Shown here piece by piece: positions 1 through 6,998 of a stretch of DNA of 6,998 nt. This DNA comes from QHWK01 sp035315685 (GTDB lineage: Bacteria; Acidobacteriota; Vicinamibacteria; Vicinamibacterales; CAVVIG01), in the NCBI GenBank assembly GCA_035315685.1, contig DATFXR010000191.1, positions 1 to 6,998 of the forward strand. The letters are read 5' to 3'. The translations under genes were made by a program, and so were the position numbers. Position 1 is the first letter of the stretch. Every line of letters begins with the position of its first letter. A model generated the notes under the pieces. The model was not told where the DNA came from. It did not search any database and saw only the letters and a list, made by a program, of their open reading frames with translations.

Positions 1-2814
1 CTCGCGATCGGCCAGTCGTTCAGCGGGCGCTATCACATCATCCGCGCCCTCGGCGTCGGTGGCATGGGCGCCGTGTATCAAGCCTGGGACAACGAGCTGG
101 GTGTCGCGGTCGCCATCAAGGTGATCCGGCCCGACGTGATGGCGGATCCGGGCGCGGCCGCCGAAGTCGAGCGGCGATTCAAGCGCGAACTGGTGCTCGC
201 GCGGCAGGTGACCAACGAGAACGTCGTCCGCATTCACGACCTCGGCGACATCGACGGCATCAAGTACATCACGATGTCGTACGTCGAAGGCGCCGATCTT
301 TCGACGATCCTGCGACGCGAGGGAAAGCTGCCGGTGGCGCAAGCCCTGGCGATCACGCGCAAAGTCGTATCGGGCCTCGCCGCTGCGCACCGCGCCGGCG
401 TCGTGCACCGCGATCTGAAGCCAGCCAACATCATGATCGACAGCGCGACCGGCAACGCGCTGATCATGGACTTCGGGATCGCCCGGTCCGCCGGCGGCCC
501 GAAGGCCCTCGACGCCGCCACCAATCCGGCTGCTCCAGGTCGCCAGTTCGCATTCAGCGAAGGCGCCACCACCTACGGCGTCGTGGTCGGGACCGTGGAG
601 TACATGGCGCCCGAGCAGGCGCGAGGGCAGCAGGTCGATCAGCGCGCCGACATCTACGCGCTGGGTCTGATGCTGTACGACATGCTGGTCGGCCGGCAGC
701 GCCGCGGCCAGCATACCGACAGCGCGATTGCCGAGCTGCAGGCCCGCATGAAGCAGCCGCCGCCCCTGATCACGTCGATCGACGCGGCGATTCCAGCGGC
801 GCTCGAGCGCGTGATTTCGAGGTGCCTGGATCCCGATCCGGCGAAGCGCTATCAGACGAGCGACGAGCTGGCTGCCGATCTCGGCCGCCTCGACGCCGAA
901 GGCGTGCCGATTCCGCAGCCGCGACGCTTCACGCCGCGGCTGATCGCGGCGAGCGTGGCGATCGTGGCCGGGCTCGTCACCGGGACCTGGTGGCTGACGC
1001 GCACGCCGCCGCCGCCGAAGCAGCACGACCCGGTGACGCTCGTGATTGCCGACTTCCAGAACAACACCGGCGATCCGGAATTGAATCGCACACTGGAGCC
1101 GATGCTCAGGCGCGCTCTCGAATCGGCGGGCTTCATCAGCGCGTTCGATCGGAGCCGAATCCGAACGCAGCTCGGCGTCGACCCTCCGCAGAAGCTCGAC
1201 GAAGCGGCGGCGCGCGAACTCGCACTGAAGCAGGGGCTGGGCGCCGTCGTCTCCGGTTCGATCGATCGTCGAGGAAATGCGTACGAAATCTCGCTGAAGG
1301 CGGTTCACACGATTACGGGAGGCGAGATCGCCAACGCCGCGAGTCGGGCATCGAGCAAGGACAAGCTACTCGATACCGCGACGAAGCTGGTGACCGGCGT
1401 TCGCAAGGCGCTCGGCGACGAGACGTCGGACTCGGCGCAGCTGCTCGCGATGAAGAGCCTGTCGACCACGTCCGTCGAGGTGGCCACGCACTACGCAGCC
1501 GCGATCGAGGCCCAGTCCAACAACAAACCCGAGGAGGCCCTGCAACAATTCCTGAAGGCCGTGGAGCTGGATCCGAACTTCGGCCTCGGCTACCAGGGTG
1601 CAGCGCTCATGTCGCGGAACCTCGGCCGCCTGCAGGACACGGAGAAGTACAGCGCGGAAGCGCTCCGCCATCTCGAGAGGATGACCGATCGCGAGCGCCT
1701 CGCCGTCCGCGCCGCGTACTACATGAACAGCGGCGACTCGTTGCAGTGCGTGAAGGAATACGGGGAGCTGATTGGACAGTACGCGGCGGACGCCGCCGGA
1801 CACAACAACCGCGGCATCTGTTACTCGAAGCTGCGCATGATGCCCGAAGCGGTCGAGGAAATGCGGCAGGCGGTGCAAATCCTCCCCAAGCGGGTGACGT
1901 TCCGGGCCAACCTCGCGATCAATTCCGATTACGCCGGCGATTTCCAGACGGCCCAGCAGGAGGTTTCCGCGCTGCAAGAGCCGAGCGACACGGCCATGCT
2001 CGCCCTGGCGTTCGCCAAGCTGGGTCAGGGCCTGCTGCCCGAGGCGTCTGCCGCGTACGAGAAGCTTGGCACGCTGAGCCCGCGCGGCGCGTCCTGGTCG
2101 ATCTCAGGCATGGGCGACCTGGCGCTGTACGAAGGACGCTTTTCGGAGGCCGCACAGCTGTTCGATCGGGGCGCCTCGGCGGACCTCGAGTCCAAGAATG
2201 CCGACAGGGCTGCCAGAAAGCTGGCTTCGCTGGCCTACGCGCGGCTCATGCGCGGGGAGAAGAGCGCCGCCGTCGCCGCTGCCAGCAAGGCGCTCCAGAA
2301 CAGCAACGCCGTGCAGATCAGGTTCATGTCGGCGCGCATCCTGGTCGAGGCCAGTGAGTTCGCCCGGGCGCGCACGATCGCCTCAGGACTCTCCGCGGAG
2401 ATTCCAGCCGAGCCCCATGCCCTCGGCAAGATCATCGAAGGCGAGATCGCGCTGAAGAGCGGCGACCCGCGCGTGGCGATCAAGACGCTGACCGAGGCCA
2501 ACGCGGTGCTGGATACCTGGCTGGGGCACTTCGATCTCGGGCGCGCCTACCTCGAGGGCCGCGCGTTCCCCCAGGCCGACTCCGAGTTCGACCGCTGCAT
2601 CAAGCGTCGAGGCGAGGCGCTGTCGTTGCTCGTGGACGAGGAGCCCACGTACGGATACTTCCCGATGGTGTACTACTATCAGGGCCGCGTCAGAGAAGCG
2701 CTCAAGTACCCGAGCTTCGCCGACTCCTATCGCGAGTATCTCAAGATCCGCGGGAACTCGACCGAGGATCCACTCCTGCCGGAAGTTCGCAAGCGCGCCG
2801 GCGGCCAGCACTGA
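1..2814 (+). CDS. Membrane serine/threonine protein kinase with TolB-like and TPR C-terminal region (5' partial)
   Basis: This is a Hanks-type Ser/Thr kinase predicted to phosphorylate protein substrates in the cytoplasm while its C-terminal half lies across the membrane. It is open from base 1 (residue 1 = Leu); 937 residues are visible. The first ATG (64) lies inside the glycine-rich loop, so the real start is upstream of the window. Kinase domain, about 11-293: G-loop G18-x-G20-x-x-G23-x-V25, VAIK Lys40, alphaC Glu63, HRD Asp138 with Lys140 and Asn143, DFG Asp157, APE Glu205, alphaF Asp217 and Arg283. All key residues are present, so it should be active. One hydrophobic helix (about 314-332) follows, then a Pro-rich stretch. 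Residues about 345-450 (VIADFQNNTGD...) resemble the TolB/FlgO/CsgG-like alpha/beta domain. TPR-like helical repeats run from about 494 to near the C-terminus. The DFG-to-APE segment is long (49 residues). This architecture is common in Acidobacteriota. The kinase assignment is very sure; ligand and substrates are unknown. Confidence 0.95.
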   Translation, partial: LAIGQSFSGRYHIIRALGVGGMGAVYQAWDNELGVAVAIKVIRPDVMADPGAAAEVERRFKRELVLARQVTNENVVRIHDLGDIDGIKYITMSYVEGADLSTILRREGKLPVAQALAITRKVVSGLAAAHRAGVVHRDLKPANIMIDSATGNALIMDFGIARSAGGPKALDAATNPAAPGRQFAFSEGATTYGVVVGTVEYMAPEQARGQQVDQRADIYALGLMLYDMLVGRQRRGQHTDSAIAELQARMKQPPPLITSIDAAIPAALERVISRCLDPDPAKRYQTSDELAADLGRLDAEGVPIPQPRRFTPRLIAASVAIVAGLVTGTWWLTRTPPPPKQHDPVTLVIADFQNNTGDPELNRTLEPMLRRALESAGFISAFDRSRIRTQLGVDPPQKLDEAAARELALKQGLGAVVSGSIDRRGNAYEISLKAVHTITGGEIANAASRASSKDKLLDTATKLVTGVRKALGDETSDSAQLLAMKSLSTTSVEVATHYAAAIEAQSNNKPEEALQQFLKAVELDPNFGLGYQGAALMSRNLGRLQDTEKYSAEALRHLERMTDRERLAVRAAYYMNSGDSLQCVKEYGELIGQYAADAAGHNNRGICYSKLRMMPEAVEEMRQAVQILPKRVTFRANLAINSDYAGDFQTAQQEVSALQEPSDTAMLALAFAKLGQGLLPEASAAYEKLGTLSPRGASWSISGMGDLALYEGRFSEAAQLFDRGASADLESKNADRAARKLASLAYARLMRGEKSAAVAAASKALQNSNAVQIRFMSARILVEASEFARARTIASGLSAEIPAEPHALGKIIEGEIALKSGDPRVAIKTLTEANAVLDTWLGHFDLGRAYLEGRAFPQADSEFDRCIKRRGEALSLLVDEEPTYGYFPMVYYYQGRVREALKYPSFADSYREYLKIRGNSTEDPLLPEVRKRAGGQH

Positions 2815-2831
2815 CGCAGGTCCTGCATCAG
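2811..2831. terminator. Inverted repeat at the convergent junction, candidate bidirectional terminator
   Basis: The arms CTGACGCAGG and CCTGCATCAG are separated by one base (T2821) and are complementary except at one pair, 2815/2827. With a three-base loop this gives a stem of about nine pairs. In the + transcript the odd pair is C-A. In the - transcript it becomes a U-G wobble, so the hairpin is better on that side. The left arm contains the kinase stop codon (2812-2814). The right arm ends 20 bases beyond the stop of the - strand gene. Neither side has a T-run, so this is not a canonical intrinsic terminator. The position between convergent genes is the main argument for a termination or 3'-end role. 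Confidence 0.35.
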
Positions 2832-2851
2832 CGCCAGCCGCGCGGCCGCCG
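2815..2851. other. Convergent intergenic gap (37 bp)
   Basis: This is the only non-coding stretch in the window. It separates the stop codon of the + strand kinase from the stop codon of the - strand protease gene. It contains most of the inverted repeat described at 2811-2831 and two short overlapping GC-only palindromes (2837-2846 and 2842-2849). It has no room for a promoter, and no coding potential is apparent. Transcripts from both sides must end here or run antisense into the opposite gene. Confidence 0.9.
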
Positions 2852-5800
2852 TCACTTCAACTGCACCGCGTTCGTCAGTTTCGGGGCCGACTGGTCGCTC
2901 AGAGAGATCAGCACGGTGTAGCAACCTTTCCCGGTGCCGTTGACCGTGGTCGTGTCCCAGTTGAATTGGTAGGCGCCTGGGACGAGTCGGAAACTGCTGT
3001 TCCCTGTCGAGCCGTTCGGCTGACTGAACAACGTCTGCTTCGGGCCCACTGCGGACGCCACGCATCCGCCCACGGGCACGACCGATCCGTTGAACACGCT
3101 CTCCAGCTTCAGCAGCGTGCTCAACGACAAGACGGCGGCGCCCTGTGGATCCTTGAGCTGCCAGACGATCGGCACAGCGCTCCCGAGAGTCGCCGGAGTC
3201 TTGAGCGGCGTGAGGATGAACGTATAGACCACCTTGAACGACGAGGTGGCCGCGGTGCCCACGTTGCCGGCGTTGTCCTTCGCGCGCACGTTGTACGTAT
3301 GCGGACCGATCGTCAGACCGGTCAGCGTCGTCGGACTCGTGCAGGCCGCGTACGCCGCGCCGTCGAGCTGACACTCGATCGAGGCCACGCCGGAACCCGC
3401 CGCCGGAGCATTCGGATCCGTCGCAGAGAAGGTGAACGACGCCGTCGATGTCGTGATCTCCGCCGCGGGCCCCGAATTGATCGTCGCAACCGGCGGCACG
3501 CTGTCAATTTTCAGCGATCCCTTGTTGGCGGGATCGTTGGCCGCTCCCGTATTGCCCGGCACATCCGTCGCAACGCACACGAGGTTGTGCGTGCCCTGGG
3601 CGCCCACGCTCAGATTCCCGCTGACTGGCGAGGCCGGAAGAGCCGGCAGATTGTTCACCGCAATCGGTGAGCCGTTGTCGGTGCAGCTGACCGCGCTCAC
3701 CTTTGATGCATCGCTCGCCGTTACGCCGACCGTCACCGGCGAGGTTTTGAACCACCCGTTCAATCCCGTCGGCGCCGGGATCGAGAGCGTCACCGTCGGC
3801 GGCGTGACGTCGTTCACAGTGATCGTCACCGTGGCCACGTTCGAATCGGGGCTGAGGGCCGTCGATCCGTCGGTCCAGAGACCGTCGTTCGCCTTGTAGG
3901 TGAAGGAATCGATTCCGGCGAAGCCGGCGGCCGGCGTGTAGATGAACGAACCGTTGGCGTTCAACGTCACCGTTCCGTGCGACGGGCCGCTCACGAGCAC
4001 GGCCGTGAGTCTGCTCGCCGGACTGTCGTCGTCCGTGTCGTTTCCGAGCACGCCCGGCGCCGCGACGTTGAGCACCACACCCTGGTTCGTGCTGTAGGGG
4101 TCGGCGTTGGCCACAGGCGCATCGTTGACGGCGGTGACCGTCGCGGTGTTGGTCGGCGGGCTCTGCGAGCCGTCGTCGAGATTGGCCTTCACTCGATACG
4201 TGAATTGCACACCGTTCGGCAGCTCCTCGGGATCAATCAGCGACGGCGTGACCGTGACGGGGCCTGGGGTGGTTGGCACCGGCACGAAGATCGAGCCCGT
4301 CGAACGATCCGCGGTGTAGCTCAGAACCGTCCCCACGTTCGGCGCCGTCCAGCCGAACAGGAAATTCCTGTCCTTCGGCGGCGCGGGCACGCAACCCGGC
4401 TGGCCGATGACGCACACGGTGAGCACACCGTTCGGAGCTGTCGGCCCGCTCGTTTCGACATCCATGCCTTCGGAGACGGCGTCGGCCTCCGACACCGCAT
4501 CTGCCTCGGACACCGCGTCAGCCTCGGAGACAGCGTCGGCCTCGGAGACGGCGTCGGCCTCGGACACGGCGTCGGCTTCCGAAACGGCGTCGGCTTCGGC
4601 GACCGCGTCGGCCTGCGACAAACCCCAGAGGCTTCGCCCGCCACCTGTCTGATCGAGCCGGGTGTGCGCCCAGTCGTCGAACCCATGAAGGGCCGGCGTC
4701 GAGGCGGCCGCACCGCTGAACAGGCCGTCGAGATCGACGTCAGGCTGAATGATGGTCTTGGAGGCGGCAACCCAGTCGATCGCCGTTGACGTATCGGTCC
4801 CGTCGACGCGCGCCATGTCGATGCCGTTCGCGGGATGAATGCTGCCGTTCGGGAAAGGCAAGCCGTTGCAGAACCGCTTGACGGCCGGCAGGCCTTGCGC
4901 GAATGCGTTCGTACCGGGAACGAGAGGCTCGAACCACGCGCTCCGGAACGCGAGCGGGCCCCAGGCGGTCGGCGACTTGAGCGTCTCGTCGACGTCCGGG
5001 TTCACCGTGTCGGAGTAGTTCACGTGAGGGTTGTTGAGGTTGTCGAGCAGCCCGTGCGACTGAAACAGATAACTCATCACGCTCAGGTAGTCGGGCTTGC
5101 AGTTCGGCTCGATGTAGGTCGGCGTGGTCGCGTTGCCCCACAGCGGCGCCGCTCCGCCATGATAGAGCTCCATGTTGTGCCCGAGCTCGTGCACCGTCGT
5201 CGAGGTTTGAATGAACTTCGATCCGATGAAATGGGCGGTATCCCAGAGGCCGAGCGACACCAGCACGCGGCTGCCGGGCAGATTCGCGATGCCCGACGTG
5301 CTCGACGGCACGTGATAGTTGACGGGATTGAAGCCGGGGTTGGCCGCGACGGCACACGTGTTCGGGCCGCTGAAGTCCGCAGGTCGGCCCTGCGCGTCGA
5401 GACACGGCAGCGATTTGGGCTTGGCGCGGGCGTGGGCGTACAGCACGTAGTGGAAGAGACCGTTGCGGATCCGATCGAATCTCGTCCGGCAGGTGCCGCT
5501 TGCCACGCACGCGGTCTCCTGCGCCGGGGTGAGCTCTGTCCCGTCGTCCGCGACGGGTTCATCCATGAAATGCTGGAAGCCGAGCATCCAGCCGACAGAA
5601 CCGGGGTACGCCGGGAACCGGCAGTTCGGCAGCAATGGATCGCAGGCGGTCTCCCGGATCAACTCTCCACCGCGCGCGAACGCCGCCGGGACGAATCGAT
5701 TCGGATCCAGCGGATTGCTCGAGACGTAGATGGTGCGTGGATCGCCGACGTCGAAGTGTACGTGGATATCGTGCGCGAAGTAGACATCGGCCACGCCGTT

Positions 5801-6998
5801 CAGGACGTCGGGCGTCGGCACGTGGTTATGCCCAGCCGGATCCGTGACCTGCACGATCGGAGGATTGGCCGCCGTATTGAAAGGCGCGTTGGCCGCGCCG
5901 TAAGTCGTTCCTGCCGGAGCCCACATGCCGTTGACTTCGACGAACAGATCTTTCTGCGCCGAGCTCGCGCCCATGCTGTGCAGATCCGGCAACGTCTGGT
6001 TGTCGGGATCCTTGAGCGGTGCAATGGCGTCCTCGAGTCCGTCGGGCAATCCGTCATGATCGACGTCGGCAACGGCGGTGCTGAAGATCACCGCGCTCCA
6101 GGTCAGGCAGTCGTACCCGCCGCCGCCTGCATGGTCGACGCTCGTCGTCGCGGTTTCGCCATAGCCGCCCGCGGAATTGTTGCCGGGGTTCATCAGCGCA
6201 CTGACGTCGTAGGTCGGATTCCCCCAGGAGCGTTCGGACGAGATCGCACCCATGAACGGATTGGCCGCGATCTGCACATTGGCCGAATCGTTGAAGAAGA
6301 TGCGTTCGTTCGCGTTCGGCTGGCCGCTGGCCACGATGTGTGTGATCTTGGCGGACTTGACCGCGGCCGACCTGTAGAACCCGCGGAGCGTCTGCGTCAT
6401 CGGGGTGGTGAGGTCTGGCTGAATGTACGCGCCGTCGTACACGACGATTTTTCTCAGCGGATTCAGCGCCGGATCAGTCTGGGGATCCCGATAGACGACG
6501 AACAGCGTCGCGCCGGCGCTCTCCACGGCATTGTTCCCGTTGCTGGCTTCCGGCAGCCTGACCACGTGGCTGCCGTTGATCAGGCGCTTGCCGTTCTTCT
6601 TGCCGTTCACGTCCGCCTGAAACGGCAACAGCCGCAGCACGTCGGCCTTGAACATGGTTAGTGTCAGCGGCTGATTGCCGGAGGCGTAGCACTTCGAGGC
6701 CGACCCCAGATTCACCGGGCTCTTTTTCAGCAACCTGACGTTCGGATTGCTGACATCCTGGCCGTCGAACTGCACCCCGGCCTCAGGATTGGGGTCGGTG
6801 GTCAGGTCGATCGTCTCCCAATACAGATAGGCGGCGAGGATGTCGGCGTTAGCGGGGACGCCGGAGATGTTGATCGTGCCGGTCGAGAAACCGAGGACGG
6901 CCGGATTCGCCAGCCCCGTGAAGTCGACGCCGCCTACGACATAGTCGCCCGTGACGAGAAAGCCGCTCGAGTAGGGCAAGGCGTCACCTGCCTGAGCG
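2852..6998 (-). CDS. Large secreted multidomain metzincin-like zinc metalloprotease with Ig-like tail (5' partial)
   Basis: This is a probable exported zinc endopeptidase. Residue 1 is the Ala codon 6995-6997; 1381 residues are visible to the TGA at 2852-2854. The frame is open to the window edge, so the start is upstream; TTG 6977-6979 is an internal Leu. The first residues, A-Q-A-G-D-A, look like a signal peptidase I site. Layout: beta-rich N-terminal module (about 7-305, with AAYLYW and VVYDGA); Asp loop D311-x-D313-x-D315-G-x-x-D319-x-x-E322; protease region from KDLFVEV (about 349) to about 795, with zinc motif HELGHNMELYH at 603-613 and Met-turn SVMSY (Met641); GFDDWAHTRLD around W776. 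Eight acidic hexapeptides (796-843) follow, then an Fn3-like region (about 850-955), Big_9/cadherin-like domain (958-1063), two Ig-like domains (1064-1166 and 1167-1255) and a PxKF-like C-terminal domain (1256-1381, Cys1312 and Cys1359 possibly paired). I see no PEP-CTERM, LPXTG or final membrane helix. The Glu at 610 replaces the usual metzincin Gly. The class is confident; substrate unknown. Confidence 0.9.
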   Translation of the reverse strand, partial: AQAGDALPYSSGFLVTGDYVVGGVDFTGLANPAVLGFSTGTINISGVPANADILAAYLYWETIDLTTDPNPEAGVQFDGQDVSNPNVRLLKKSPVNLGSASKCYASGNQPLTLTMFKADVLRLLPFQADVNGKKNGKRLINGSHVVRLPEASNGNNAVESAGATLFVVYRDPQTDPALNPLRKIVVYDGAYIQPDLTTPMTQTLRGFYRSAAVKSAKITHIVASGQPNANERIFFNDSANVQIAANPFMGAISSERSWGNPTYDVSALMNPGNNSAGGYGETATTSVDHAGGGGYDCLTWSAVIFSTAVADVDHDGLPDGLEDAIAPLKDPDNQTLPDLHSMGASSAQKDLFVEVNGMWAPAGTTYGAANAPFNTAANPPIVQVTDPAGHNHVPTPDVLNGVADVYFAHDIHVHFDVGDPRTIYVSSNPLDPNRFVPAAFARGGELIRETACDPLLPNCRFPAYPGSVGWMLGFQHFMDEPVADDGTELTPAQETACVASGTCRTRFDRIRNGLFHYVLYAHARAKPKSLPCLDAQGRPADFSGPNTCAVAANPGFNPVNYHVPSSTSGIANLPGSRVLVSLGLWDTAHFIGSKFIQTSTTVHELGHNMELYHGGAAPLWGNATTPTYIEPNCKPDYLSVMSYLFQSHGLLDNLNNPHVNYSDTVNPDVDETLKSPTAWGPLAFRSAWFEPLVPGTNAFAQGLPAVKRFCNGLPFPNGSIHPANGIDMARVDGTDTSTAIDWVAASKTIIQPDVDLDGLFSGAAASTPALHGFDDWAHTRLDQTGGGRSLWGLSQADAVAEADAVSEADAVSEADAVSEADAVSEADAVSEADAVSEADAVSEGMDVETSGPTAPNGVLTVCVIGQPGCVPAPPKDRNFLFGWTAPNVGTVLSYTADRSTGSIFVPVPTTPGPVTVTPSLIDPEELPNGVQFTYRVKANLDDGSQSPPTNTATVTAVNDAPVANADPYSTNQGVVLNVAAPGVLGNDTDDDSPASRLTAVLVSGPSHGTVTLNANGSFIYTPAAGFAGIDSFTYKANDGLWTDGSTALSPDSNVATVTITVNDVTPPTVTLSIPAPTGLNGWFKTSPVTVGVTASDASKVSAVSCTDNGSPIAVNNLPALPASPVSGNLSVGAQGTHNLVCVATDVPGNTGAANDPANKGSLKIDSVPPVATINSGPAAEITTSTASFTFSATDPNAPAAGSGVASIECQLDGAAYAACTSPTTLTGLTIGPHTYNVRAKDNAGNVGTAATSSFKVVYTFILTPLKTPATLGSAVPIVWQLKDPQGAAVLSLSTLLKLESVFNGSVVPVGGCVASAVGPKQTLFSQPNGSTGNSSFRLVPGAYQFNWDTTTVNGTGKGCYTVLISLSDQSAPKLTNAVQLK
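4469..4612 (-). repeat. Eight tandem 18-bp units encoding the hexapeptide ADAVSE
   Basis: On the - strand this 144-bp block reads as one ADAVAE followed by seven ADAVSE units (residues 796-843 of the visible product). The units are contiguous and in frame. They differ almost only at codon third positions: Ala is GCC/GCT/GCA/GCG, Val GTC/GTG/GTT, Ser TCC/TCG, Glu GAA/GAG, Asp GAC/GAT. The single replacement is Ala for Ser in the first unit. Each unit carries two negative charges and no positive one, so the block is a strongly acidic 48-residue segment. It sits exactly between the protease region and the Ig-like tail, which suggests a spacer. A calcium- or surface-interacting role is possible but not shown. 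Unit number could change without shifting the frame. Confidence 0.95.
6989..6997 (-). other. Probable end of signal peptide (Ala-Gln-Ala) of the protease
   Basis: The first three visible codons of the - strand gene read Ala-Gln-Ala and are followed by Gly-Asp-Ala-Leu-Pro-Tyr. This fits the A-x-A rule for signal peptidase I cleavage, with the mature protein starting at Gly (codon 6986-6988). The hydrophobic core that would confirm a signal peptide is outside the window, so the call rests on the motif plus the plainly extracellular domain content downstream. Confidence 0.55.

Noticed and set aside
64..66. ATG as start codon of the kinase gene
   Set aside because: It falls within the glycine-rich loop (GVGGMGAV). 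Starting here would remove the first strand and part of the ATP-binding loop, and the frame is open with kinase-like sequence back to base 1.
1366..1977. 203-codon open frame on the - strand opposite the TPR region
   Set aside because: It is an antisense shadow with no motif; the + strand TPR coding explains the interval.
822..2357. 511-codon open frame on the + strand inside the kinase gene
   Set aside because: It is an Arg/Gly/Ala-rich alternative frame of the TolB-like and TPR region. The main frame has continuous domain content across the same bases.
4469..4612. Possible CRISPR-like array
   Set aside because: The 18-bp units are directly tandem with no spacers, in frame and coding.
4407..4652. 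Ser-Ala repeat protein (ETASAS/DTASAS) on the + strand
   Set aside because: It is the antisense reading of the 18-bp tandem repeat. Variation between units is synonymous in the - strand ADAVSE frame, which marks that frame as the coding one.
3977..4789. 270-codon open frame on the + strand opposite the repeat and Fn3-like region
   Set aside because: It is Arg/Gly/Val-rich with no domain; the opposing - strand frame encodes clear Big_9 and Fn3-like sequence.
4835..6661. 608-codon open frame on the + strand, antisense to the protease gene
   Set aside because: Its translation is dominated by Arg, Val, Gly and His with no recognisable domain, as expected opposite a GC-rich gene. The - strand frame here carries the zinc motif, the Met-turn and conserved strands.
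6977..6979. TTG as start codon of the protease gene
   Set aside because: The frame stays open upstream to the window edge, and the preceding codons read Ala-Gln-Ala-Gly-Asp-Ala, which looks like a signal peptide end. The TTG is an internal Leu in the mature protein.

Overview
This GC-rich window holds two large genes. They face each other (convergent) and meet at a 37-bp gap. Both run off the window at their 5' ends, so no promoter, ribosome binding site or true start codon is visible for either. I see no RNA genes, insertion sequences, CRISPR arrays, attachment sites or origins.

The left part (1-2814, + strand) encodes a transmembrane Hanks-type serine/threonine kinase. The order is an intact PknB-like kinase domain, one membrane helix, a TolB/FlgO/CsgG-like alpha/beta domain and a long TPR array. 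This architecture, the high GC content and the large secreted neighbour suggest Acidobacteriota, perhaps the Vicinamibacteria group. That is inference from recalled family resemblance, not from a marker gene.

The junction (2811-2851) carries a near-perfect 21-bp inverted repeat that overlaps the kinase stop codon. It is a candidate bidirectional terminator, though it has no T-run.

The right part (2852-6998, - strand) encodes a multidomain secreted protein with at least 1381 visible residues. It begins at what looks like the end of a signal peptide (Ala-Gln-Ala). Next come a beta-rich N-terminal module, a calcium-binding-type Asp loop, and a metzincin-like zinc protease domain with an HExxHxxExxH motif and a Met-turn. 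An acidic spacer of eight tandem hexapeptides follows, then an Fn3-like region, a Big_9/cadherin-like domain, two Ig-like domains and a C-terminal PxKF-like domain.

The two genes are not an operon. Nothing in the sequence links the kinase to the protease beyond adjacency; at most, a membrane signalling kinase sits beside an exported proteolytic or adhesive protein. I found no convincing new multi-gene system. The most distinctive signals are the ADAVSE repeat, in which all variation but one substitution is synonymous, the Gly-to-Glu change inside the zinc motif, and the hairpin at the convergent junction.
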